DNA of 64,000 nucleotides from Ramlibacter humi (GTDB taxonomy: Bacteria > Pseudomonadota > Gammaproteobacteria > Burkholderiales > Burkholderiaceae_C), in NCBI RefSeq assembly GCF_004681975.1, contig NZ_SMLK01000007.1, positions 1 to 64,000 of the forward strand. Direction: 5' to 3'. Positions 51,010 to 60,475 of the stretch are shown here, piece after piece. The notes beneath the pieces are model-generated. The model did not search any database, had not been told where the DNA came from, and saw only the letters and a list, made by a program, of their open reading frames with translations. The translations under genes were made by a program, and so were the position numbers. Position 1 is the stretch's first letter. Each line of letters opens with the position of its first letter.

Positions 51010-51495
51010 GCGGACTCCCTTACGCAGAGGACGCGGAGGTTTCGCAGAGGACGCAGAGTTTCTGAATGGAAGTCGATGAGATTACGCGTGAAGTGATTGG
51101 GGCTGCGATGGACGTGCACCGGGCGTTCGGGGTCGGGCTGTTGGAGAGCGCGTATGCAGCAGCGCTGGCACACGAACTCGAACTGAGAGGTCTGCGGTTC
51201 GCGCGTGAGGTGCCGATAGCAGCCACCTACAAAGGGATTTCGGTTGGGGTGGGCTATCGAGCAGATTTCATCGTTGAGGACTCCATCGTCCTGGAACTCA
51301 AGGCAGTCGAAGTGCTGTTACCCACACACAGAGCTCAACTGCTTTCATACCTTCGCTTGGCCGACTTCAAGCTCGGCTTGCTGATCAACTTTCACGACGC
51401 CCCGCTCACCCGCGGCATCCGTCGCGTGGTGAACAACCTCTGAATCCTCTGCGAACTCCGCGAAACCTCCGCGTCCTCTGCGTAAGGGAGTCCGC
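51010..51495 (+). mobile_element. 486-bp unit: GxxExxY gene bounded by 49-bp inverted repeats
   Basis: Left arm 51010-51058 and right arm 51447-51495 are reverse complements over 49 bp with three mismatches; the outer 36 bp are identical (start GCGGACTCCCTTACGCAGAG). Each arm is made of 10-base units of the type CGCAGAGGA. The gene occupies all the space between. No target-site duplication is seen. A related gene-less pair of arms is at 58821-58940. Not a known IS type. Confidence 0.7.
51066..51443 (+). CDS. GxxExxY protein (PD-(D/E)XK_3 family)
   Basis: 125 residues. The name-giving motif is GVGLLESAYAAAL (GxxExxY), preceded by ITREVIGAAMDVHRAFG. A PD-(D/E)XK-like core follows: YRADFIVEDSIVLELKAVE, with Asp, Glu and Lys. 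The last residues LTRGIRRVVNNL are typical. The family resembles nucleases but the function is undescribed as far as I know. GC is lower than neighbours. It starts seven bases after the left arm and stops three bases before the right arm of the inverted repeat. Confidence 0.9.
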   Translation: MEVDEITREVIGAAMDVHRAFGVGLLESAYAAALAHELELRGLRFAREVPIAATYKGISVGVGYRADFIVEDSIVLELKAVEVLLPTHRAQLLSYLRLADFKLGLLINFHDAPLTRGIRRVVNNL

Positions 51496-51497
51496 CC

Positions 51498-52517
51498 TCA
51501 CGCGTAGCGCGAACGCGCGAGCGCCGCGCCCGCTGCCAGCGCCTGCAATTTCTTCAGCGCGACTTCCCGGTCCATCGGCGCCAGGCCGCAGTTGGTGCAG
51601 GGGATGAGCCGCTCGCGGGCCACGAACTGCAGCGCCTTGCCGATGGTGTCGGCCACCTGCTCGGGCGTTTCCACCTCGTCGCTGGCCACGTCGATCACGC
51701 CCACCATCACGTCCTTGCCGGCCAGCAGCTTCATCAGCTCCGGCGGCACGTGCGAGTGAAAGCACTCCAGGCTCACCTGCTGGATGCTGCTGCGCGCCAG
51801 CGCGGGGAACACCTCTTCGTACTGCCGCCACTGCTCGCCCAGCGTGTTCTTCCAGTCGATGTTGGCTTGGATGCCATAGCCGTAGCAGATGTGCACGGCG
51901 GTCGTGCACGCCAGTCCTTGCGCCGCGCGCTCCAGCGCCTTCACGCCCCAGTCGGCCGCTTCCTTCATGTACACGTTGAATGCGGGCTCGTCGAACTGGA
52001 TCACGTCCACGCCGTCGGCCTGCAGCGCCAGCGCTTCCTGGTTCAGCAGCTCGGCGAAAGCCATCGCCATCTTCACGCGGTCGCCGTAGAAGCGGTCGGC
52101 CACCGTGTCCACGATGGTCATCGGGCCTGGCAACGTGAACTTCAGCTTGCGCTTCGTGTGCGCTCGGGCCAGCTGTGCCTCGAACGCATGCACGCGCCCT
52201 TTCAGGCGCAGCGGCGCCACCACCTGCGGCACCATCGCGTCGTAGCGGTTGTTGCGGATGCCCATCTTCACCTTGTGCTCGAAGTCGATGCCCTCGACGC
52301 GCTCCAGGAAGCCGTGCACGAAGTGCTGGCGCGACTGCTCGCCGTCGCCCACGATGTCCAGCCCCGCGTCTTCCTGCGCCTTGATCCACATCAGCGTGGC
52401 GTCGGCCTTGGCTTCGAGCAGCGCGTCGCCTTCGGCCTTCCATTGCGGCCACAGCTTGTGGGTCTCGGCCAGCCACGAAGGCTTGGGCAGGCTGCCTGCG
52501 ATGGCGGTGGGGAACAT
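51498..52517 (-). CDS. Core MetE: cobalamin-independent methionine synthase C-terminal-type protein
   Basis: 339 residues, only the C-terminal catalytic half of classical MetE. Zinc ligands are all visible: His and Cys in VHICYG, Glu in SLECFHSH, Cys in TNCGLAP. Family opening TAIAGSLPKPSWLAE. Core-MetE proteins cannot use methyl-tetrahydrofolate alone; relatives take methyl from a corrinoid protein or a partner oxygenase. No partner gene is adjacent. SD AGGAGACCGC. Confidence 0.87.
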   Translation of the reverse strand: MFPTAIAGSLPKPSWLAETHKLWPQWKAEGDALLEAKADATLMWIKAQEDAGLDIVGDGEQSRQHFVHGFLERVEGIDFEHKVKMGIRNNRYDAMVPQVVAPLRLKGRVHAFEAQLARAHTKRKLKFTLPGPMTIVDTVADRFYGDRVKMAMAFAELLNQEALALQADGVDVIQFDEPAFNVYMKEAADWGVKALERAAQGLACTTAVHICYGYGIQANIDWKNTLGEQWRQYEEVFPALARSSIQQVSLECFHSHVPPELMKLLAGKDVMVGVIDVASDEVETPEQVADTIGKALQFVARERLIPCTNCGLAPMDREVALKKLQALAAGAALARSRYA

Positions 52518-52642
52518 GCGGTCTCCTGAGGGTTGCTCAATGTTGGCGCGTGGATCATCCCACGGCGCCCGGGGGCGCAGCCGGTTGCATCCGGCCGCGG
52601 ATTCCCTTACCGTTGCCGCCGTCCAATACCGGGGGTTCTTCC

Positions 52643-53104
52643 ATGTCCAGACGCTGGCTTCTCGCCGTCCTCGTCCTGCTCGCCACGTCGGCCCAAGCCA
52701 ACCCGCCGGAGAAGTGGGGCTTCGTCGAACTCGATGCCGCCATGGCGCAGGCCAAGGAACAGAACAAGCCCGTGTTCCTGCTGTTCGGTTTCCAGAACTG
52801 CCCGTGGTGCGAGTACATGTACCGCACGTCCATGCGCGACGACGAGATGCGCGAGATGTTCCAGCGCAGCGTGGTGCTGGCCTACTTCGACACGCGGGCG
52901 CGCCCCAACGGCGCCATGGTCAGCCTCCCCGAGGGAGGCCAGGTGACCAATGCCGAATTCGTGAAGCGCTTCAAGGCCTACCCCACGCCTTCGTGGCTGT
53001 ACCTCACGCCCACCGGCGAAGTCCTGGGCGGCAACCGCAACGCCAAGACCACCGCGCGCGAACTGAAGTTCGAGCTGGAGAAAGTCCTGGCCGCGCGCAA
53101 GTAG
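52643..53104 (+). CDS. Secreted thioredoxin-fold protein
   Basis: 153 residues. Signal peptide WLLAVLVLLATSAQA, then LFGFQNCPWCEYMYR with a CPWC redox site and YPTPSWLYL (cis-Pro). Similar to the SoxW/thioredoxin-like_2 group. Periplasmic thiol-disulfide reductase; partner unknown. Confidence 0.85.
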   Translation: MSRRWLLAVLVLLATSAQANPPEKWGFVELDAAMAQAKEQNKPVFLLFGFQNCPWCEYMYRTSMRDDEMREMFQRSVVLAYFDTRARPNGAMVSLPEGGQVTNAEFVKRFKAYPTPSWLYLTPTGEVLGGNRNAKTTARELKFELEKVLAARK

Positions 53105-53109
53105 CGGCG

Positions 53110-53217
53110 TCAGCGCAGCTCGGCGAGCGCCACGGTGTGGCGGATCGATTCGTCCTGCGGGCGGGCGGCGCGGGCCACCGACTGGTCGAGCACGGAAAGG
53201 GCCGGCGGTGCACTCAT
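53110..53217 (-). pseudogene. N-terminal remnant of an LLM-class flavin monooxygenase
   Basis: ATG at 53217 opens a 35-codon frame: PPALSVLDQSVARAA, then ESIRHTVALAELR and a stop. LSVLDQSP-x-n-a-i-x-x-T-x-x-L-A-x-L is the start of luciferase-like FMN-dependent oxidoreductases, normally 330-350 residues. The rest is absent: the thioredoxin-like gene lies directly beyond. Probably a deletion remnant. Confidence 0.5.
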
Positions 53218-53274
53218 CGCCCGGCAGCTCCGCACAAGCATGGCCACCGGGCGGTGCGCCGCGATAATTCCTGC

Positions 53275-54606
53275 ATGGCTGATCCGACCACCTCCGCCCG
53301 CCCCCGTGTCGTCGTCGTCGGCTGCGGGTTCGGCGGGCTGGAAGCAGTGAAGGCCATGGACGGCGCGGCGGTGGACATCACGCTGGTGGACCGCACCAAC
53401 CACCACCTGTTCCAGCCGCTTCTGTACCAGGTGGCCACCGCGGGCCTGTCCGCGCCGGCCATCGCGGCCCCGGTGCGCCACCTGTTCCGCAAGCAGGCCA
53501 ACGTCACCACGCTGCTGGGCGAGGTTACGCACGTGGACGCGGCGGCGCGCGTGGTGCGCCTGAAAGACCACGGCGACCTGCCCTACGACCACCTCATCGT
53601 CGCGGCTGGCGCCACGCACAGCTACTTCGGCCGCGACGACTGGGCGCCGCTCGCGCCGGGCCTGAAGACACTCGACGACGCATTCGAGATCCGCCGCCGC
53701 ATCCTGCTGGCGTTCGAGACCGCGGAGAAGGAAGCCAACCCGGCGCGCCGGGAAGCGTGGATGACGTTCGTCGTGATCGGCGGCGGCCCCACCGGCGTGG
53801 AGATGGCGGGCACGCTGGCGGAGATCGCGCGCCAGACGCTGCCCGGCGAGTTCCGCCGCATCGACCCCGCCAGCGCGCGCGTGCTGCTGGTGGAAGGCAG
53901 CCCGCACGTGCTGCAGTCCATGCCGGACGACCTGAGCATGAACGCGCGGGAGCAGCTGACCCGGCTGGGCGTGGACGTGCGCACCGACGCGCGCGTGACG
54001 ACCATCGACGCGCACGGCCTGCAGGTGCAGCCCACCGAAGGCGAGCCTTACCGCATCGAAAGCCGCTGCATCGTGTGGGCCGCGGGCGTGGTGGCATCGC
54101 CTTTGGGCAAGGCCGTCGCGCAATCCACCGGCGCGCAGTTGGACCGTGCGGGACGCGTGATCGTCGAACCCGACCTCAGCCTGCCCGCCCACCCCGAGAT
54201 CAGCGTGGTGGGCGACCTGGCCGCCGCGAAAAGCCACGTGCCCGGCCGCGAGCCGCAGCCCGTGCCGGGCGTGTCACCCGCGGCCAAGCAGATGGGCCGC
54301 ACGGCCGCCGCCAACCTGCTCGCGCGCATCGCGGGCCGCCCCACGAGAGCCTTCCGCTACCGCGACTACGGCAACCTGGCCACCATCGGCCGCAACGCCG
54401 CGGTGGTGGACCTCACCACGCCCCTGGGCCACCTGAAGTTCAGCGGCTACCCCGCGTGGCTGTTCTGGCTGTTCGCCCACGTGTACTTCCTCATCGGCTT
54501 TCGCAACCGCCTCGTGGTGCTGATCGACTGGGCTTCGGCGTACTGGAGCAAGCAACGCTACGCGCGCGTGGTCAGCCACATCGAGCCCTCGCGAACACGC
54601 CCATAA
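53275..54606 (+). CDS. Type II NADH:quinone oxidoreductase (NDH-2)
   Basis: 443 residues. Flavoprotein of the membrane surface that oxidises NADH without proton pumping. FAD motif VVVVGCGFGGLEAV; NLFQPLLYQVAT-like segment HHLFQPLLYQVATAGLS; NADH motif FVVIGGGPTGVEMAG; VVGDLAAAKS near the second FAD segment; and a C-terminal amphipathic/hydrophobic anchor (AWLFWLFAHVYFLIGFRNRL). Confidence 0.93.
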   Translation: MADPTTSARPRVVVVGCGFGGLEAVKAMDGAAVDITLVDRTNHHLFQPLLYQVATAGLSAPAIAAPVRHLFRKQANVTTLLGEVTHVDAAARVVRLKDHGDLPYDHLIVAAGATHSYFGRDDWAPLAPGLKTLDDAFEIRRRILLAFETAEKEANPARREAWMTFVVIGGGPTGVEMAGTLAEIARQTLPGEFRRIDPASARVLLVEGSPHVLQSMPDDLSMNAREQLTRLGVDVRTDARVTTIDAHGLQVQPTEGEPYRIESRCIVWAAGVVASPLGKAVAQSTGAQLDRAGRVIVEPDLSLPAHPEISVVGDLAAAKSHVPGREPQPVPGVSPAAKQMGRTAAANLLARIAGRPTRAFRYRDYGNLATIGRNAAVVDLTTPLGHLKFSGYPAWLFWLFAHVYFLIGFRNRLVVLIDWASAYWSKQRYARVVSHIEPSRTRP

Positions 54607-54610
54607 AAAA

Positions 54611-54634
54611 GAAACCGCGCCGGGGCGCGGTTTC
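54611..54634 (-). terminator. Terminator between convergent genes
   Basis: Perfect stem GAAACCGCGCC/GGCGCGGTTTC (54611-54621, 54624-54634). On the minus strand it is followed by TTTTTT, so it ends the lipoprotein hydrolase transcript; the plus strand side is weaker. Confidence 0.8.
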
Positions 54635-54656
54635 CATCGTCATCGTGCGGACACCG

Positions 54657-56660
54657 TCACGGGCACGTGCGGCCGGCCCCCAGGATGGCCATCCGCAGGT
54701 TCGCCGTCGACGTCGAATCGTCGGCCGTCGTCGTGTTGTTGGTGAAGGTGCAGCCGTAGTGCGCATCCGCCACGGTGGACGGCGTCACCACGTCGTCCCC
54801 GGCCGGCTTGGTGCCTTGCTTCACCCAGGCCACCAGGTCGGCGAAGCCCTTTTCCATCTCCGCGTTGGTGAAGTCGCAGTGCGTGGCGCCGCGGATGGCG
54901 CGCTGCACCACCTTGCCGCCGTTGCCGTTCGCCTCCAGCCGCTGCCGGTACACCTGTTCCATGCTGAACGGCACGAAGAGGTCGCCCAGCGTGTGCAGGG
55001 TGAGCACCGGCACCTGGGGCTGCCCGTTCACCTTCGGAATCCAGCGCAGGCCGTCACGGCGCAGGCGGTTGGCGTCGGCGGGCTCGGTGGCCTTGGGCGC
55101 GGTGCTGTTCAACTGCGCCGACAGTGTGTCGTTGCCATCCACCTTGTAGACGATCTGCGACGTGTCGCCCGTCGGCTGGGTGGTGAGCCCGGTGTTGACC
55201 GTGGTCGTGCCGAAGAGGCTGTAGGGGCCGCCGGCGAAGCTGCCGCCCGCCGAGAAGCCGATGTCCACCAGCGGCCGGTTTCCGCCGGTCAGATTCCGCA
55301 GCACCGAGAAGTACGCGGCGCCCGCGCTGCCGTTGGGCTGCACGTTGGTGCCCGGGAAATTGTTGAACAGCGTGCTGGTCACCTGCGTCTTGATCACGCT
55401 CCACTGGTTCAGAGGCACCGTGGGGCTGCCGCCCAGGAAGTGCGCCGCGGCCTGCAGGCCCACGAAGGTGTCGAAAAGCTTGGTGTCGCCCACCACGCCG
55501 CACATCGGCATCGAGCCGTCGTACCGCACCTTGTTGTTCACCGTCGCCAGCGTCTCGGCTTCCACTGCGGCGGCGGCCACGTGGCCGCCCATCGATTGGC
55601 CGATGATCCAGTTGCGCGTCGGCGCCGCCAGCGTGCGGCCGCGCGCTGCGGCGATGCTGATGAACTTCAGCGCCAGCTTGTTGGTGTCTTCAATGCCGGC
55701 CCGCACGTCGTACGAGTTCTTGCTGTAGCTGGAGGCCGCCCACGCGTAGCCGTGCTGGATCAGGTAGCGGCGGATGCTGCTGTTCACCGACGCTAGCGCC
55801 AGGCCTTCGCCGGCATAGCCGTGCGCGTACATCACCAGTTCGCCGTTCCAGGCGGCCGGCACCTCGATGCGGTAGCCCGCGCCGTCCAGCACGCCCGCCC
55901 AGCGCGAAGTCGTGGACATGTCCACCGTGTCGCCGCCCATCGCCGCCATCGCCGCGAACGTCGTCGCCGCCGCGTCCGTCCCGTTCAACGCATAGGCGAA
56001 GGTGTCGTGCGGCCGGCTTTCCTCGGGCGGCAGCGCGGCGCGCACGTCGGTGCCCGCCCCCGCGGCGGCATGCAGCTCGCTCAGGCCCTTGCCCGCCGCG
56101 GCCAGCGCGGCGGCGAGGTTGTCCAGCAGCTTGTCGTCCGCGTCGCCGACGGCGAATGGCTTGGTCATCGGATCGCCGGCCAGCAGCCCGCCGGACAGCC
56201 TGCCGACCTGCTCGTTGGCATAGGTGCGCGCATCCGCCAGCCTGGCGGTGATGGCTGCAGCCTTGGCCGCGTCGAAGCCTTCGTAAGCGGCCGCGGGCTC
56301 GCCGCCCACCGCGCGCGCCACGGCCAGGTCCGTGACGGGGGTGACGTTGATGCGGCCGGACGCCAGCGCGATGCTGTGCAGCACGGTGCCGCCCTTGGAA
56401 ACCTGCACCAGGCAAGGCACGGCGGCAGGCGCCGCGACCTGGATGGTGAACGTGCCGTCGGTGTTGGTGGTGCCGGTGGCGGTGCCGCCGACGCACTTGA
56501 CCGCTACCGAGGCGCTGCCCAGCGCCGCGCCCGTGGCGGCCAGTCCATTGATGGAAACACCACCCGCGCCCGCATCTCCTCCTCCTCCGCCACCGCAAGC
56601 CACCAGAACGGCGGCCACGACGCTGCCCAGGGCCAGAAGCCCTGCTTCCCTTACCTTCAT
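54657..56660 (-). CDS. Surface lipoprotein with alpha/beta-hydrolase domain
   Basis: 667 residues. Signal peptide and lipobox LVAC at residue about 22, then a Gly6 tether. Residues 30-110 look like a carboxypeptidase-regulatory-type beta domain (GTTNTDGTFTIQVAAP). The alpha/beta hydrolase domain covers about 270-600: nucleophile elbow GQSMGGHVAAA, C-terminal GATHCDFTNAEM with the His, and TLGDLFVPF as the acid strand. Likely an outer-membrane esterase or depolymerase. The start at 56660 follows GGAGAC. A strong terminator follows. Confidence 0.75.
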   Translation of the reverse strand: MKVREAGLLALGSVVAAVLVACGGGGGGDAGAGGVSINGLAATGAALGSASVAVKCVGGTATGTTNTDGTFTIQVAAPAAVPCLVQVSKGGTVLHSIALASGRINVTPVTDLAVARAVGGEPAAAYEGFDAAKAAAITARLADARTYANEQVGRLSGGLLAGDPMTKPFAVGDADDKLLDNLAAALAAAGKGLSELHAAAGAGTDVRAALPPEESRPHDTFAYALNGTDAAATTFAAMAAMGGDTVDMSTTSRWAGVLDGAGYRIEVPAAWNGELVMYAHGYAGEGLALASVNSSIRRYLIQHGYAWAASSYSKNSYDVRAGIEDTNKLALKFISIAAARGRTLAAPTRNWIIGQSMGGHVAAAAVEAETLATVNNKVRYDGSMPMCGVVGDTKLFDTFVGLQAAAHFLGGSPTVPLNQWSVIKTQVTSTLFNNFPGTNVQPNGSAGAAYFSVLRNLTGGNRPLVDIGFSAGGSFAGGPYSLFGTTTVNTGLTTQPTGDTSQIVYKVDGNDTLSAQLNSTAPKATEPADANRLRRDGLRWIPKVNGQPQVPVLTLHTLGDLFVPFSMEQVYRQRLEANGNGGKVVQRAIRGATHCDFTNAEMEKGFADLVAWVKQGTKPAGDDVVTPSTVADAHYGCTFTNNTTTADDSTSTANLRMAILGAGRTCP

Positions 56661-56802
56661 CGTCTTGTCTCCTTGATGTCGCCGCATTCGGTGCTGCGGC
56701 GCGCGAGGAGTATGGAGGCACGCCATCCGGCGCGGACTCATGGCGTACCCTAGTCGCGCGCGAGACATGGGGCACGGACATCGAGCCCGCGCCCATGGAC
56801 AA

Positions 56803-57641
56803 CTAGACGCGGTTCAACGCCACGGCGTGGTGATCGACGTGATCGCCGATGAAGCTGGCGATGAAGTAGTAGCTGTGGTCGTAGCCGGGTTGCAGCCGCA
56901 ATGTGCATGAGACACCGGCCGCATCACAGGCTTCCTTCAGCCGCTGCGGCTGCAACTGGCCTTCCAGGAATTCGTCGGCGGTGCCCTGGTCCACCAGCAG
57001 TTCGAGCCCGCCGGCCTTGCCCGCCTTCACCAACTCGCAGGCGTCCCACGCCTTCCACGATTCGCGGTCCGGCCCCACATAAGTAATGAGTGCCTTCTGG
57101 CCCCAGGGGACGGACGCCGGCGCCACGATCGGCGAGAACGCCGACACGCTGCGGTAGCGGCCCGGATGACGCATCGCCGTGACGAGAGCGCCGTGGCCGC
57201 CCATGGAGTGGCCGGAGATGCCGCGCACGCTCGTCGCCGGGAAATGCCTTTCGACCAGCGCCGGCAGTTCGCGGCTGACGTAGTCCTGCATGCGGAAGTG
57301 CGTTGACCAAGGCGCCTGCGTGGCATCGACGTAGAAACCGGCGCCCTGCCCCAGGTCGTACGCGGGATCGTCCGCCACGCCTTCTCCGCGCGGGCTGGTA
57401 TCCGGCGCGACGACGATCAGCTCGTGCCGCGCGGCGTGCTCCTGCACCATGCCCTTGGTGATGAAGTTCTGCTCGGTGCACGTCAGGCCCGACAGCCAGT
57501 ACAGCACCGGCCGCTTCTCGCCCAGCAGCGCCGCCGGCGGCAGGTAGATGCCGAACTTCATGCGGCAGCCCAGCGCGTCCGAGGCATGCGCCCAGACTTC
57601 CTGGCGGCCGCCGAAGCTGGCGTGCTGTTCGACTTTTTCCA

Positions 57642-57642
<1 letters not shown>
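56803..57642 (-). CDS. fghA: S-formylglutathione hydrolase
   Basis: 279 residues. Esterase D family: SGLTCTEQNFITK, nucleophile elbow GHSMGGHGAL, Asp region DQGTADEFLE, and His in QPGYDHSYYF. Hydrolyses S-formylglutathione to formate in glutathione-dependent formaldehyde oxidation. ATGA overlap with the dehydrogenase gene. Confidence 0.95.
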
Positions 57643-58946
<1,304 letters not shown>

Positions 58947-59753
58947 CTAGGCCACCTGAGCTTGAGCCCCGCGCATGCGCAGCGCGAAGAGCTTGTTCTC
59001 CAGCCGCTGCAGCCCCGCGGCCCAGGAGCGCGGGCCGGCTTCGCTCGGTTCGACGACGGCGCTGGCGGTGAGGTGGACCTCGGCTTCGCCGACGGGCACG
59101 CGCCGGCAGGCGGCTTCCAGCCGCTCCACCACTTCGGTGCCGGAGCCCAGCAGCATGGCCAGGCAGCGGCCGCGGCCCCAGGGCATGAGCAGTTCGTCGT
59201 CGGTCAGCACTTCCTGCAGCGTGGCGGTCATCGCCCTCTGCACGGCCATCAGGTCGCGCGGGCGGCCTTCGCGGTCCAGCTCTTCCCACTGGTCGACTTC
59301 CACCAGCGCCAGCCAGCCGCGCGACGGCATGGCGGTGCCGCCCGCTTCGCCGTGGCTGGCGAGCGCGAAGGCGCCGGCATCCAGCAGCGCGGCGCGCCCG
59401 CGCTCGACGTGAGCCAGCGACTTCACCAGCGTCTGCACCAGCCGGCCGACCTCGTCGCGGCCGCCACCGGTGGGCGCGAACAGGCGGCCTTCGCTCATGA
59501 AGACATGCAGGCCGTCGGCCGCGTCGCGCAGCGGGCGGAACATCCGCCACAGCACGCCGATGACAATGCCGGTGGCCACCAGCGTGAACACCAGCGCGGC
59601 CAGGAACACGCCCCAGGGCGACAGCCACTCGGGCCGCAGCACGATGACGGCGATCAGGCCGAGCAAGGGGATGTGCGTGGCCACGAAAGCGATGAGGCAG
59701 CTCTTGACGGCGACCGAGCGGTACCAGGGCGGGACTTCTTGCATGGCTGGCAT
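58947..59753 (-). CDS. Membrane protein with degenerate GGDEF domain
   Basis: About 268 residues. Two helices near the N-terminus (SCLIAFVATHIPLLGLIAVIVL and GVFLAALVFTLVATGIVIGVLW), a HAMP-like linker (RMFRPLRDAADGLHVF), then a GGDEF-fold domain: LALVEVDQWEELDREGR, then PWGRGRCLAMLLG where active enzymes have RxGGDEFxxLL. The signature is lost, so no cyclase activity is expected; it may bind nucleotides or partner proteins. Start uncertain (59753 or 59744). Confidence 0.65.
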   Translation of the reverse strand: MPAMQEVPPWYRSVAVKSCLIAFVATHIPLLGLIAVIVLRPEWLSPWGVFLAALVFTLVATGIVIGVLWRMFRPLRDAADGLHVFMSEGRLFAPTGGGRDEVGRLVQTLVKSLAHVERGRAALLDAGAFALASHGEAGGTAMPSRGWLALVEVDQWEELDREGRPRDLMAVQRAMTATLQEVLTDDELLMPWGRGRCLAMLLGSGTEVVERLEAACRRVPVGEAEVHLTASAVVEPSEAGPRSWAAGLQRLENKLFALRMRGAQAQVA

Positions 59754-59887
59754 GCTATCCCGCGAGGGCGCCTGCGCGACAGTGCTGTCGGTCCGCAGCA
59801 ACGCGCTGCGGCCGGGCTGAACCCGCGGCGCGCGCGCCAGTCCAACGATGTGCCGCGCGCTGGGAATGCGCGGCAAGGAGATGAGCC

Positions 59888-60250
59888 ATGAAAACATGGA
59901 AGCACTGGCAGGACCCGGTGATGGGGTTGCTGGGGGTCTGGCTGATCATCGCCCCCTGGGCGCTCGGCCTGACGCAGCCGCGAATGGCGATGGCCACGCT
60001 GGTGGTCGCCGGCGTGCTGCTCATAGCCGCGTCGGTGGGCGAACTGGTGCTGCCGGCCGCCTGGGAAGAGTGGTTCGGCGCGGCCGTCGGCATCCTGCTG
60101 ATGGCATCGCCCTGGATCCTGGGCTTCGCGGGCGTGCAGCTGGCGGTGCAGGTGGCGCTGTGCACCGGCCTCGCCGCCCTCGTCCTCACCCTCTGGGTGC
60201 TGGCGATCGACAAGGACTACGGCGCGTGGTGGAACCGGCTGGTCGGCTGA
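59888..60250 (+). CDS. SPW repeat membrane protein
   Basis: 120 residues with four helices. Two SPW-type repeats: DPVMGLLGVWLIIAPWALG and GAAVGILLMASPWILGFAG. Function unknown. SD AAGGAG seven bases before ATG. Confidence 0.88.
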   Translation: MKTWKHWQDPVMGLLGVWLIIAPWALGLTQPRMAMATLVVAGVLLIAASVGELVLPAAWEEWFGAAVGILLMASPWILGFAGVQLAVQVALCTGLAALVLTLWVLAIDKDYGAWWNRLVG

Positions 60251-60389
60251 GCGCGCGACGCCAGCGCGCGGGCGGCAACGCCTGCCCGCACTGCTGGCAG
60301 TAGTTCGCCTCGGGCCCGTGGCCCGCGGCGCCGCATCCGGCGCACGTGCGCGGCGCCGCGGGTGGGTGCGCATGCCTGCGCACCGTCAT
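60186..60389 (-). CDS. Possible zinc-ribbon protein, probably degraded
   Basis: From ATG 60389 a 67-residue frame contains a zinc ribbon TCAGCGAAGHGPEANYCQQCG (CxxC-x-CxxC) and then runs into the 3' end of the convergent SPW gene. No good ribosome-binding site. It may be what is left of a zinc-ribbon protein after a rearrangement that also removed the DUF2269 gene. Confidence 0.3.
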   Translation of the reverse strand: MTVRRHAHPPAAPRTCAGCGAAGHGPEANYCQQCGQALPPARWRRALSRPAGSTTRRSPCRSPAPRG

Positions 60390-60390
60390 C

Positions 60391-60474
60391 TCCGCCGAAC
60401 GCCGAGCCGATGCCCGCGCCGAACAGGACCGTCGAGGACAGGAAGTGCAGCCACCGGGTCGTGAGGCAGTCCAT
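60391..60474 (-). pseudogene. N-terminal remnant of a DUF2269 membrane protein
   Basis: ATG at 60474, one base after the stop of the SDR/DoxX gene, encodes MDCLTTRWLHFLSSTVLFGA GIGSAF. DUF2269 proteins begin with a similar LKWLHxLSSTVLFGTGxGxAF helix and often follow this SDR gene. After about 28 codons similarity ends and the frame is arbitrary. Confidence 0.4.
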
Positions 60475-60475
60475 G

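Noticed and set aside
51010-51495. CRISPR array
   Set aside because: The repeats are two inverted arms with short internal units, not evenly spaced direct repeats with unique spacers.
52518-52642. Riboswitch upstream of core MetE
   Set aside because: The gap is short, shared with a divergent gene and lacks recognisable SAM or cobalamin aptamer elements.
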